This document shows, piece after piece, positions 23,188-31,535 of a DNA stretch of 64,000 bases. The translations under genes and the position numbers were made by a program. The stretch covers positions 1 to 64,000 of the forward strand of contig NZ_LMDE01000015.1 in NCBI RefSeq assembly GCF_001425025.1. Reading direction: 5' to 3'. The stretch is from Nocardioides sp. Root122 (GTDB lineage: Bacteria > Actinomycetota > Actinomycetes > Propionibacteriales > Nocardioidaceae). Numbering within the stretch: position 1 is the first letter of the stretch; each line of letters opens with the position of its first letter. The notes beneath the pieces were generated by a model that did not search any database, was not told the DNA's origin, and was given only the letters and a program-made list of their open reading frames with translations.

Positions 23188-23627
23188 CCAGCGCCACCAT
23201 GGAACGTCCCACGAAGGCAGCGGCCGACGAGCCGGAGCCCAAGGGAGGCAAGAAGAAGAAGCTCATCGTGATCGGGCTCGTGCTCGTCATCGCCGCCGCG
23301 GCAGCCTGGTGGTTCCTGCTGCGACCCAGCGGCCCCGCCGAGCCGGAGCCCGGTGAGGTGATGACGATGGAGCCGATCCAGATCAACCTCGCCGACGGGC
23401 ACTACCTCCGCGTCGGCATCGCCCTCCAGCTCTCCGCCGACGCCCACGAGGCCGACGGCAGCAAGGCGCTGGACGCGACGATCGAGCTCTTCAGCGGCGT
23501 CGACCAGGGCGACCTCGTCAAGGTCGGCCAGCGCGCGGAGCTCAAGGACAAGCTCGAGGAGAAGCTGCACGAGGAGTACCACGGCGACGTCCTGGAGGTG
23601 TACTTCACCGAGTTCGTCACGCAGTAG
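23184..23627 (+). CDS. fliL: Flagellar basal body-associated protein FliL
   Basis: FliL (147 residues) is a single-pass membrane protein that surrounds and stabilises the stator. A lysine-rich cytoplasmic segment (GGKKKKL) precedes the helix IVIGLVLVIAAAAAWWFLL (about 31-49). The periplasmic FliL domain has EPIQINLADGHYLRVGIALQL and ends YFTEFVTQ. It is the last gene before the next sigma-28 promoter. Confidence 0.92.
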   Translation: MTSATMERPTKAAADEPEPKGGKKKKLIVIGLVLVIAAAAAWWFLLRPSGPAEPEPGEVMTMEPIQINLADGHYLRVGIALQLSADAHEADGSKALDATIELFSGVDQGDLVKVGQRAELKDKLEEKLHEEYHGDVLEVYFTEFVTQ

Positions 23628-23663
23628 CCGCCGCCGGCGGGCGCACGAGTCCGCACCAACCCC

Positions 23664-23690
23664 TCAGGTCCGGTCCCGGGAGGCCGATAC
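23664..23690 (+). promoter_or_regulatory. Sigma-28 promoter of the fliM-flhA operon
   Basis: TCAGGTCC (23664-23671), 11 bases, then GCCGATAC (23683-23690), again preceded by CCCC. The fliM GTG starts 9 bases after this element, so the transcript should begin at or within two bases of the start codon. Confidence 0.75.
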
Positions 23691-23698
23691 CTGTCTTC

Positions 23699-24661
23699 GT
23701 GACGGCCCTGCAGACCCCCCGCTCACCCGCGCACACCGGTGCCCGGGCGCGCCGGCGCGCCCGCAGCGGGGCGGCCCCGACGGCGTACGACTTCCGCCGC
23801 CCCATCCAGCTCTCCCGCGAGCACACCCGCCTGCTCCAGATGAGCTTCGACGGGTTCGCCCGCCAGATGGCGACGGTCTTCACGACCGCGCTGCGGACCG
23901 TGTGCACGGCCCAGCTGCGCGGCGTCGTGCAGCAGACCTACGCCGAGCACGTCGACTCGCTCGACCCGATGACGTACGCCGTCAAGGTGACCACCGAGCC
24001 GCTGCCCGGCGTCTCCCTGCTCGACCTCCCGCTCCCTGTCGTGATGAGCGCGATCGACCAGATGCTCGGAGGCCCGGGCTCCGACAACCAGCCCATGCGT
24101 CCGCTGACCGACATCGAGAGCGCCGTCGTGCGCGGTGTCCTCACCCGGCTGCTGGGCGAGCTGGCCTACAGCGTCGCCAGCGTCGTCCAGATCAACCCGT
24201 CCATCCTGGGCTTCGAGTACAACCCGCAGCTGGCCCAGGCGGCCTCTCCGGGCGACGCCGTGGTCGTGGCGAGCTTCGACCTCACGCTCAAGGAGCGCAC
24301 GCACCGCATCACCCTCTGCATGCCCTTCGCCGGCCTGCACCCGGTCCTGGCCAAGGCGGCGGCCCCGGCCCCGGTCTCGGAGCACGAGCGCCAGCAGCGC
24401 AGCCGGGCCGCCGAGCTCGTCGACCGCCGCTTCCAGGACGTCCCCGTCGATGCCGTGGTGCGCTTCCGCCCCACGCGCCTGGGCCCCGACGCCCTCACCC
24501 ACCTGGCCGTCGGCGACGTGGTGCGCCTCGCGCACCGCGCCGCCGACCCGCTCGACGTCGTCGTCGGTGAGGCCACCTTCGCCCAGGCCACCGCCGGCAG
24601 CCACGGGGCCCGACTGGCCGCGCTGGTCGTCGGCACCGCCAGTACCAAGGAGAACGCATGA
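23699..24661 (+). CDS. fliM: Flagellar motor switch protein FliM
   Basis: FliM (320 residues) builds the C ring. The middle CheC-like domain includes LLDLPLPVVMSAIDQMLGG and PLTDIESAVVRGVLTRLLGEL, and the C-terminal SpoA domain has VPVDAVVRFRPTRLGPDALTHL. The N-terminal peptide is SPAHTGARARRRARSG and lacks the usual LSQ-EID-LL CheY-binding motif. The GTG start is fixed by the sigma-28 promoter, which leaves no room for a longer N-terminus. Its stop overlaps fliN by four bases. Confidence 0.93.
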   Translation: MTALQTPRSPAHTGARARRRARSGAAPTAYDFRRPIQLSREHTRLLQMSFDGFARQMATVFTTALRTVCTAQLRGVVQQTYAEHVDSLDPMTYAVKVTTEPLPGVSLLDLPLPVVMSAIDQMLGGPGSDNQPMRPLTDIESAVVRGVLTRLLGELAYSVASVVQINPSILGFEYNPQLAQAASPGDAVVVASFDLTLKERTHRITLCMPFAGLHPVLAKAAAPAPVSEHERQQRSRAAELVDRRFQDVPVDAVVRFRPTRLGPDALTHLAVGDVVRLAHRAADPLDVVVGEATFAQATAGSHGARLAALVVGTASTKENA

Positions 24662-25416
24662 CCACCACGCCCGACCTCACCCGCGCCGACCTCCACACGA
24701 GCGTCGTCTCGGCCGCGGCTGCCGCCGCCGAGGTGCTGCCCGCGCCGAGCCCGCTCGAGGCCGGCACGCCGATGTCCGGTGACGACTGGGCCGGCACCGG
24801 TCTGGCCGGTGCCGTCGTCGCCGAGCTCCACCTCCCGGGTGCGCCGCGCATCGCCGTGCTGGTCGGCCCGGACCTGGTCGAGGCACTCGCCGCCAGCCCG
24901 CTCGGTGGCCTCGACCTCGCTGCGGCCACACAGCCCGCGCTCGAGGCGGCCGCAGCTGCGTTCGGAACCGGCTGCGGGGCGGCGCGCGAGGTGGCGGTCG
25001 AGCTCGTCGGCTCCGACCTCGGCACGCCGTTCACCGCCGTGCCCCTCCTCGGCGGCGGCCTCACGGCCGGTGCCCTCCTCGTCTCCGACGCGGCGGCGAC
25101 CGCGGCCGCCTCGGTGCGTGCCGCCGTGCAGCCCGAGCCTGTCGTGGCGCCGTCGGTCCGACTCCCGCAGCGCGGCATCGAGATGCTGCACGGCGTCGAC
25201 ATGGAGGTGACGGTCGAGCTCGGCCGCACGACCATGACGGTGCGCGACCTGCTCGCCCTGTCCCCGGGGGAGGTGCTCGAGCTCGACCGGGCCGCCGGCA
25301 GCCCGGCCGACCTCCTGGTCAACGGCCGGCTCATCGCCCGCGGCGAGGTCGTCGTGGTCGACGAGGACTTCGGCCTGCGCGTCACCGAGATCATCGACGA
25401 GAGCGCAGCGGGCTGA
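24658..25416 (+). CDS. fliN: Flagellar motor switch protein FliN with N-terminal extension
   Basis: The last 80 residues (EMLHGVDMEVTVELGRTTMTVRDLLALSPGEVLELDR) are the SpoA/FliN domain of the C ring. About 165 residues precede it, making the protein 252 long, far more than E. coli FliN (137). This first part (GTGLAGAVVAELHLPGAPRIAVLVGPDLVEALAAS) resembles the CheC-like half of FliY, but I do not see the phosphatase E-x-x-N motif. It sits between fliM and fliO. Confidence 0.9.
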   Translation: MTTTPDLTRADLHTSVVSAAAAAAEVLPAPSPLEAGTPMSGDDWAGTGLAGAVVAELHLPGAPRIAVLVGPDLVEALAASPLGGLDLAAATQPALEAAAAAFGTGCGAAREVAVELVGSDLGTPFTAVPLLGGGLTAGALLVSDAAATAAASVRAAVQPEPVVAPSVRLPQRGIEMLHGVDMEVTVELGRTTMTVRDLLALSPGEVLELDRAAGSPADLLVNGRLIARGEVVVVDEDFGLRVTEIIDESAAG

Positions 25417-25417
25417 C

Positions 25418-26062
25418 GTGCTCGAGCTCACGGTGCGACTGATCGCCTCGCTGGCGGTCGTCGTAGGTCTCATGCTGCTCCTCGCCCGCCTGGTCGGGAA
25501 GCGGTACGGCGCGCGCGCCGGCGCTCCGGTGCAGGTGCTGCACCGCCAGCAGCTGTCGCGCAGCGCCTCGGTCTCGGTCATCACGGTCGGCAGCCGCGTG
25601 CTCGTCATCGGCTCCACCGACCACCAGGTCTCGCTGCTCACCGAGCTCGACCCCGAGGAGCTGGCGGACGCCGAGCTCGACGGTGCGGTGGACCTCGACC
25701 TGACCCAGGCCGTCCCTGTCGAGCCGGCGGCGCCCGACCTCGACACCACCGCGGCGCCGACGCGTGCCCGGATCGCGAGCCTGGCCTCGCTGTCGTCCCT
25801 CTCCGCCCTGGCCTCCCTCGCGCAGCGCGGCGCCCAGCGCGGCACGCACCGGGCTGTCGCACCGCGCGACGAGGTCGCCGCGATCGTCCAGCCCGTCCCG
25901 CCCGTCGAGCCCGTCGAGGTGGTCGAGGTGGTCCGGCCGGTGCGCCGTCCCATGTCCGGCACGCGCGCTCCGTCGACCGACGCCGGCGCGCTCGCCGGGT
26001 CCGTCCTCTCGCCGCAGACCTGGCGCCAGGCCATCGCAGCCGCGACGGGCAAGGCGTCGTGA
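25418..26062 (+). CDS. fliO: FliO-like flagellar biosynthesis protein
   Basis: A 214-residue protein with one N-terminal membrane helix (LTVRLIASLAVVVGLMLLLARLV) and a cytoplasmic FliO domain (VQVLHRQQLSRSASVSVITVGSRVLVIGSTDHQVSLLTELD). FliO helps FliP assemble into the export gate. The C-terminal 120 residues are low-complexity (Ala, Val, Pro, Thr). The GTG start is one base after the fliN stop, and the gene overlaps fliP by four bases. Confidence 0.85.
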   Translation: MLELTVRLIASLAVVVGLMLLLARLVGKRYGARAGAPVQVLHRQQLSRSASVSVITVGSRVLVIGSTDHQVSLLTELDPEELADAELDGAVDLDLTQAVPVEPAAPDLDTTAAPTRARIASLASLSSLSALASLAQRGAQRGTHRAVAPRDEVAAIVQPVPPVEPVEVVEVVRPVRRPMSGTRAPSTDAGALAGSVLSPQTWRQAIAAATGKAS

Positions 26063-26946
26063 CCGCGCGCTCTCGGGTCGCGCGTCACCTCGCTGCCGTC
26101 CTGGCCGCCGTCTTCGGCGCCGCCGCCGTCCTGCTCGGCCTGAGCGCCACCACGGCCGCCGCCGCGCCAACGGCCCCGTCCTCCGTCGCCGTGCACGCAG
26201 GCGTCTCCCCGGCGCTGCCGATGGCCCCGGATGGTCCGGACGGACCGCGTGCCCCGAAGGGACCGAAGGGTCCCGGTGGCGACAGCTCGGTGACGATCGA
26301 CCTCGGCGGCATCACCGACAAGCCCAGCACGCCGGTCACGGTGATCCTCGCGCTGTCGCTGCTGTCCCTCCTGCCCGCGATCCTGCTGACCTGCACCAGC
26401 TTCACCAAGGTGCTGATCGTGCTCGGCCTCACCCGCAACGCGCTGGGCCTCCAGCAGATCCCGCCCAACCAGGTGCTCGCCGGTCTCGCGCTGTTCCTCT
26501 CGCTCTTCATCATGGCGCCGGTGCTGACCGAGATGAACGACACCGGCATCCAGCCCTACCTCGACGGCGACAAGACCGCCTCCGTGGCGTACGACGACGG
26601 CGTCGAGCCGCTCCGCGACTTCATGCTCGACCAGACCGGCGACGACGAGCTGCGACTGCTGACCAACGTCGCCGGCCGCAAGCTGCCGGAGAACCGCGAC
26701 GAGGTGTCCATGGCGACGCTGGTGCCGTCGTTCGTGCTGAGCGAGCTCAAGCAGGCGTTCATCATCGGCTTCATCATCTTCATTCCCTTCCTCGTCATCG
26801 ACATCGTCATCAGCGGCGCGCTCATGGCGCTCGGCATGATGATGATGCCGCCGGTGATGGTGTCGCTGCCCTTCAAGCTGCTGCTCTTCGTCCTCGTCGA
26901 CGGATGGGGCCTGGTCATCACATCCGTCGTCTCGAGCTACCAGTAG
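26059..26946 (+). CDS. fliP: Flagellar export gate protein FliP
   Basis: FliP (295 residues) is the core of the export gate. A cleavable signal peptide (LAAVLAAVFGAAAVLLGLSATTAAA) is followed by a Gly/Pro/Lys-rich spacer (about residues 55-75). The conserved body has TCTSFTKVLIVLGLTRNALG, QIPPNQVLAGLALFLSLFIM and PFLVIDIVISGALMALGMMM. The family motifs are intact. The spacer makes it longer than E. coli FliP (245). Confidence 0.95.
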   Translation: MTARSRVARHLAAVLAAVFGAAAVLLGLSATTAAAAPTAPSSVAVHAGVSPALPMAPDGPDGPRAPKGPKGPGGDSSVTIDLGGITDKPSTPVTVILALSLLSLLPAILLTCTSFTKVLIVLGLTRNALGLQQIPPNQVLAGLALFLSLFIMAPVLTEMNDTGIQPYLDGDKTASVAYDDGVEPLRDFMLDQTGDDELRLLTNVAGRKLPENRDEVSMATLVPSFVLSELKQAFIIGFIIFIPFLVIDIVISGALMALGMMMMPPVMVSLPFKLLLFVLVDGWGLVITSVVSSYQ

Positions 26947-26952
26947 GCCACC

Positions 26953-27222
26953 GTGACCGACACCACCGTCATCAACATCGCCCTCCAGACCATGGTGGTC
27001 GCGCTGAAGCTCTCGGCGCCGATCCTGGTCACCTCGCTCGTCATCGGCTTCACGATCTCCCTCTTCCAGTCGATGACGCAGATCCAGGAGTTCACGCTTG
27101 CCTTCGTGCCCAAGCTCGTCGGGGTCGGGGTCGCGCTGCTGATCTCCGGCGGCTGGATGCTCCAGACCCTCGTCGACTTCACCCAGGACCTCTTCGCGAT
27201 GGTCCCCACGCTGCTGGGTTGA
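26953..27222 (+). CDS. fliQ: Flagellar export gate protein FliQ
   Basis: FliQ (89 residues, GTG start) has two membrane helices: TMVVALKLSAPILVTSLVIGF (about 13-34) and LVGVGVALLISGGWMLQTLV (about 54-74). The motif SLFQSMTQIQEFTLAFVPK between them is highly characteristic. It is at the normal length and in canonical order between fliP and fliR. Confidence 0.95.
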   Translation: MTDTTVINIALQTMVVALKLSAPILVTSLVIGFTISLFQSMTQIQEFTLAFVPKLVGVGVALLISGGWMLQTLVDFTQDLFAMVPTLLG

Positions 27223-27226
27223 CCAC

Positions 27227-27994
27227 GTGACCCTGACCGTGGCGGGCGAGCCGCTGCTCGCCTACCTCCTGGCGTCGGTGCGCATCATCGCCTGGCTCGC
27301 CCTCGTCCCGCCCTTCGCGGGCCGCTCGGTGCCGACCATGGCCAAGGTGGTGCTGTCCCTCGGCCTCGCCTTCGCCGTCGTGCCGAACGTGGACGGTGGC
27401 AGCATCCCGACGAGCACGGGCAGCCTCCTGGTCACCGCCGTCACGCAGGTGGTGGTCGGCGCAGCGCTGGGCCTGGTGACGTACGTCCTGCTGGCCGCGA
27501 TCGCCACGGCCGGCTCGCTGATCGACACCTTCGGCGGCTTCCAGCTCGCGCAGGGCTTCGACCCGCTGTCGATGAACATGAACACCGTCTTCGGCAAGCT
27601 CCACCAGATGCTCGCGGTGATGATCCTCTTCGCCACCGGCGGGCACCTCCTGGTCCTCGGTGGCCTGCTGCGCACCTTCGACGTGCTGCCGCTCGGTGAG
27701 GCGCCGAAGATCGAGGGCGCCTCCCACGTGCTCGTCACCGCGTTCGGGATGTTCTTCGTGACCGCGGTCCAGATCGCGCTGCCGCTGATCGCGGTCCTCT
27801 TCGTGTCCGACCTCGCACTGGCGCTGCTGACCAAGGTCGCGCCGCACCTCAACGCGATCAACGTGATGTTCCCGGCGAAGATCGGTCTGACCCTGCTGCT
27901 GCTCGGGCTGTCCTTCCCGGTGCTGCCCGAGGCCGTCAGCCGACTGGTCGAGCTGGCCAACGAGGCGCAGTTCGCGCTCGTGAGCGGGGGGTGA
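27227..27994 (+). CDS. fliR: Flagellar export gate protein FliR
   Basis: FliR (255 residues) completes the FliPQR gate. Family features are RIIAWLALVPPFAGRSVPTMAK near residue 20, GSLIDTFGGFQLAQGFDPLS in the middle and the hydrophobic KIGLTLLLLGLSFPVL near the end. The GTG start follows the fliQ stop by four bases. It precedes flhB, and in some clostridia these two are fused; here they are separate genes. Confidence 0.94.
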   Translation: MTLTVAGEPLLAYLLASVRIIAWLALVPPFAGRSVPTMAKVVLSLGLAFAVVPNVDGGSIPTSTGSLLVTAVTQVVVGAALGLVTYVLLAAIATAGSLIDTFGGFQLAQGFDPLSMNMNTVFGKLHQMLAVMILFATGGHLLVLGGLLRTFDVLPLGEAPKIEGASHVLVTAFGMFFVTAVQIALPLIAVLFVSDLALALLTKVAPHLNAINVMFPAKIGLTLLLLGLSFPVLPEAVSRLVELANEAQFALVSGG

Positions 27995-28000
27995 GGGCGG

Positions 28001-29167
28001 GTGTCGGAGGAGAAGACCGAGAAGCCCACAGCCAAGAAGCGCAAGGAGTCGCGCAAGGAGGGACAGGTCCCGCGCACCCAGGAGCTGGGCGGCTGGGCGA
28101 CCCTCCTGCTGGTCGGGATGGTCCTGCCGACCCTCCTCGGACGTGAGCTGACCGCGCTCGCCGAGCTGATGCGCGACTGCTTCAGCATGGACGGCCGCGT
28201 CGAGGTCGCCGACGCCACGACCCTCCTCGGCCGCGGCGCCCGGCACGTGATGATCACGCTGGTGACCCTCGGCACCGCGGTGATGATCGTGGGTGTGGCG
28301 GCCGCGCTCGCCCAGGGCGGCTTCTTCCTCGCCACCAAGTCCGTGAAGCCCTCGCTCAAGAAGCTCAACCCGATCCAGGGCTTCAAGCGCATCTTCGGCA
28401 CCCAGGCGCTGTGGGAGGGCGCCAAGATGCTGCTCAAGAGCGCCGTCGTCGGCTTCGTCGCCTACGGCGCGGTCTCGGCGATCATGCCGCTCATCGGTGG
28501 GTTGGTCCCGATCGCCGCGGTGCTCGAGGTGGTGCGCGACGAGGTGATGTCCCTGGTGCGGAGCGTGGCCGTCGCGGGCCTCGTGATGGCGGTGGCCGAC
28601 TACATGATGGTCCGCAAGCGGATGGGCAAGCAGACCCGGATGAGCAAGCACGAGGTCAAGCAGGAGAACAAGCAGTCTGAGGGTGACCCGCTCCTCAAGG
28701 GCGCGATCCGCTCGCGCCAGCTCGCGGCCTCGCGCAACCGCATGATGGCCGATGTGCCCACTGCCGACGTCGTGCTGGTCAACCCGACCCACGTCGCCGT
28801 CGCGCTGAAGTACGACGCCGAGCGCGGCGCGCCGCGGGTCGTCGCCCGGGGTGCCGGCGTGGTCGCCCAGCGGATCCGCGAGGAGGCGGCCGAGCACGGC
28901 GTACCCCTCGTCCGCGACATCCCGCTCGCCCGCGCCCTGCACCGGTCCACGGTGGTCGGGCAGGAGATCCCCGCCGAGCTGTACGCCGCCGTGGCGCAGG
29001 TGCTGGCGTTCGTCATCTCCCGCCGCTCGACCGGCGCCCGGGGCGGCGAGCACCTCACCCCGCGACAAGCGGCCGACCTGCCCGCGGTCCCCGTCGCCGG
29101 GCGCCGCCGGCGCTCGATCGAGCCGGCCGCCACGAACTCCTCAGGAGCACCCCCCGCCGGCCGATGA
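28001..29167 (+). CDS. flhB: Flagellar export switch protein FlhB
   Basis: FlhB (388 residues) switches export specificity with FliK. It starts SEEKTEKPTAKKRKESRKEG (GTG start, GGAGG-type site upstream), has four membrane helices, and the autocleavage site NPTH at residues 261-264 in VLVNPTHVAVALKYD. The C-terminal tail after about residue 350 is longer than in E. coli, basic and Pro/Ala-rich. It is followed by flhA after a 76-base gap. Confidence 0.96.
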   Translation: MSEEKTEKPTAKKRKESRKEGQVPRTQELGGWATLLLVGMVLPTLLGRELTALAELMRDCFSMDGRVEVADATTLLGRGARHVMITLVTLGTAVMIVGVAAALAQGGFFLATKSVKPSLKKLNPIQGFKRIFGTQALWEGAKMLLKSAVVGFVAYGAVSAIMPLIGGLVPIAAVLEVVRDEVMSLVRSVAVAGLVMAVADYMMVRKRMGKQTRMSKHEVKQENKQSEGDPLLKGAIRSRQLAASRNRMMADVPTADVVLVNPTHVAVALKYDAERGAPRVVARGAGVVAQRIREEAAEHGVPLVRDIPLARALHRSTVVGQEIPAELYAAVAQVLAFVISRRSTGARGGEHLTPRQAADLPAVPVAGRRRRSIEPAATNSSGAPPAGR

Positions 29168-29243
29168 GGGCTGTGGTGCCAGGACGGCGCCGCCCCCGTG
29201 CCATGGAAGGCGCGCCCCTCGGCGACCTCCCGAAAGGCACCTC

Positions 29244-31289
29244 GTGGCCCCGAAGCGACTGCTCCAGCTGGGCGTACCAGCCGGCATCGTGATGATCATC
29301 GTGATGCTCGTCGTGCCGCTGCCTGCGGTCGTCCTCGACATGCTGATCGCCTTCAACATCACCGCCGCGCTGCTCGCGCTGCTGGTCGCGATGTTCGTGC
29401 ACAAGCCGCTGGAGTTCGCGGCCTTCCCGGCGGTCGTGCTCGTGCTGACGCTCTTCCGCCTGGCGCTCAACGTCAGCGCCACCCGGCTGGTGCTGCTCGA
29501 CGGCTACGCCGGCAAGGTGATCGACACCTTCGGCCACTTCGTCGTCGGTGGCTCGCTCATCGTCGGCCTCATCGTCTTCGCCATCTTGCTGGTCATCCAG
29601 TTCGTGGTGATCACCAAGGGCGCCGAGCGCGTCGCCGAGGTCGGCGCGCGCTTCACCCTCGACGCGATGCCCGGAAAGCAGATGGCCATCGACGCCGACC
29701 TCAACTCCGGCCTCATCGACGAGGACGAGGCCCGGCGCCGGCGCCACGAGGTGCACGCCGAGGCCGACTTCTACGGCTCGATGGACGGTGCCTCGAAGTT
29801 CGTCAAGGGCGACGCGATCGCGGCCATCATCATCACGATGGTCAACCTGCTCGGCGGCTTCGCCGTCGGCATGGCCCAGCGGGGCATGTCCTTCGGCGAC
29901 GCGATCACGACCTACAGCCTGCTGTCGGTCGGTGACGGCCTGGTCTCCCAGATCCCCGCGCTGTTGCTCTCGACCGCGACCGGCCTGATCGTCACCCGCA
30001 ACACCGGCGACTCCGACATGGGCTCGGACATCCTGCGCCAGCTCACCAGCAACAAGGTGCCGCTCCAGATCGCCGGTTTCGGCGCCCTCTTCCTCTGCCT
30101 GATCCCGGGCCTGCCCAAGCTTCCGTTCGTCACCGCCGGCGGCATCATGCTGCTGGCCTCGAGCCGGGTGCCGAAGCCCGGCGCCGAGGGCGCGGAGCTG
30201 CTCCCGGAGCAGGCGCTGGCACCGGCGCCGGACACCCCGGAGCTCCTCGCCGCGGAGATCCAGGTGGACCCGCTCGGCCTCGAGCTCTCCCCGGACATCA
30301 TCGACCTCGTCGACACCGCCAGCGGCGGTGACCTGCTCGACCGGGTCAAGGCGCTGCGCCGCAAGATCGCCGGCGAGCTCGGCATCATCGTGCCGCCGGT
30401 CCGCACCCGCGACAGCATCGACCTGCCCTCGGGCACCTACGCCATCCGGCTGTTCGGCATCGAGGTCGCGCGCGGCGAGGCGCCCCGCGGCACGGTCCTC
30501 GCCATCGGCGACAACCTCGGCACGATGCCCGGTCAGCCGACGCGCGAGCCCGTCTTCGGGCTGGAGGCGTCGTGGATCCCGGCCGAGCTGCGCGTCCAGG
30601 CCGAGCTCAGCGGCGCGACGGTCGTCGACCGTTCCTCGGTCATCACCACCCACCTCGCCGAGGTGGTCGGCCAGCACGCCGCCCGGCTGCTCGGCCGTGA
30701 GGACGTCAAGACCCTCACCGAGCTCATCCGTCGCAGCCACCCGGTCGTCGTCGAGGAGCTCACCCCCGCCCAGCTCAGCCTCGGCGAGGTGCAGCGCGTC
30801 CTGCAGGGGATGCTGGTCGAGGGCGTGGCCGTGCGCGACCTGGTCCGCATCTTCGAGGCGCTGTCGCTCAAGGCACAGACCACCAAGGACCCCGACACCC
30901 TCGTCGAGGCGGCCCGCGCCGCCCTCGGCCCCGCGATCGTGGCCCCGCACCTGACGGAGGGCGTCGTGCACGTCATCAGCTTCGACCCGATGCTCGAGCA
31001 GCGGATGCTCGAGGCCGTACGACCGGGGGAGCAGGGGGCCGTGGTCGCCCTCGACCCGCTCGTCGGCCAGAGCGTGCTGGGTGAGCTCTCCGACCTCCGC
31101 ACGGCAGGCGAGGAGCAGGGCCTGCGGCCCGTCGTCGTCTGTGCGCCGCAGCTGCGCGCCGCCGTGCGCCGCATGGTGGCGCCGGTGCTGCAGACCACCG
31201 CGGTGCTCTCCTACACCGAGCTCGTCGGCGCGAACCAGGTCAGGTCCGTCGGCACCGTCTCCGGCGATCGCCTGGCGGTGATGGCATGA
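29244..31289 (+). CDS. flhA: Flagellar export gate protein FlhA
   Basis: FlhA (681 residues) is the nonameric export gate. The membrane half includes PLEFAAFPAVVLVLTLFRLALNVSATRLVL and the FHIPEP-type signature KGAERVAEVGARFTLDAMPGKQMAIDADL. The cytoplasmic half ends the last 350 residues and contains FGLEASWIP and LTELIRRSHPVVVEELTPA. The GTG at 29244 follows AAAGG and gives the normal length. The frame is open upstream into flhB but not plausibly used. It overlaps the next small gene by four bases. Confidence 0.95.
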   Translation: MAPKRLLQLGVPAGIVMIIVMLVVPLPAVVLDMLIAFNITAALLALLVAMFVHKPLEFAAFPAVVLVLTLFRLALNVSATRLVLLDGYAGKVIDTFGHFVVGGSLIVGLIVFAILLVIQFVVITKGAERVAEVGARFTLDAMPGKQMAIDADLNSGLIDEDEARRRRHEVHAEADFYGSMDGASKFVKGDAIAAIIITMVNLLGGFAVGMAQRGMSFGDAITTYSLLSVGDGLVSQIPALLLSTATGLIVTRNTGDSDMGSDILRQLTSNKVPLQIAGFGALFLCLIPGLPKLPFVTAGGIMLLASSRVPKPGAEGAELLPEQALAPAPDTPELLAAEIQVDPLGLELSPDIIDLVDTASGGDLLDRVKALRRKIAGELGIIVPPVRTRDSIDLPSGTYAIRLFGIEVARGEAPRGTVLAIGDNLGTMPGQPTREPVFGLEASWIPAELRVQAELSGATVVDRSSVITTHLAEVVGQHAARLLGREDVKTLTELIRRSHPVVVEELTPAQLSLGEVQRVLQGMLVEGVAVRDLVRIFEALSLKAQTTKDPDTLVEAARAALGPAIVAPHLTEGVVHVISFDPMLEQRMLEAVRPGEQGAVVALDPLVGQSVLGELSDLRTAGEEQGLRPVVVCAPQLRAAVRRMVAPVLQTTAVLSYTELVGANQVRSVGTVSGDRLAVMA

Positions 31290-31522
31290 AGCCCGTCTCC
31301 GGGACGATGCTCCTCGTCGCCGCGCTCCTCACCTCGCCGGCGCTCGCCGGAGCCGTCATGGGGGCGGTTCCCGTCGACGTCGCGCTCGCGCGCTACCTGG
31401 TGGTCGCCGGCCTGTGCTGGGTGCTGCTCACGGTCGCAGCCGAGTGGCTGTGGTCGGAGCCGCAGGCGCGGGCCGCGGAGGTGGCACCCCCGAGCGGCGA
31501 CGGCGGCCCCGACGGTTCCTGA
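31286..31522 (+). CDS. Small membrane protein at the end of the flagellar operon
   Basis: A 78-residue protein coupled to flhA by an ATGA overlap. It has an N-terminal helix MLLVAALLTSPALAGAVMGAV, a second helix YLVVAGLCWVLLTVAAEWLW and a short Pro/Gly/Asp-rich tail. I do not recognise a family. The overlap with flhA argues that it is translated and perhaps linked to export or motor function. Confidence 0.7.
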   Translation: MKPVSGTMLLVAALLTSPALAGAVMGAVPVDVALARYLVVAGLCWVLLTVAAEWLWSEPQARAAEVAPPSGDGGPDGS

Positions 31523-31535
31523 GCGGGGCCCGGCG

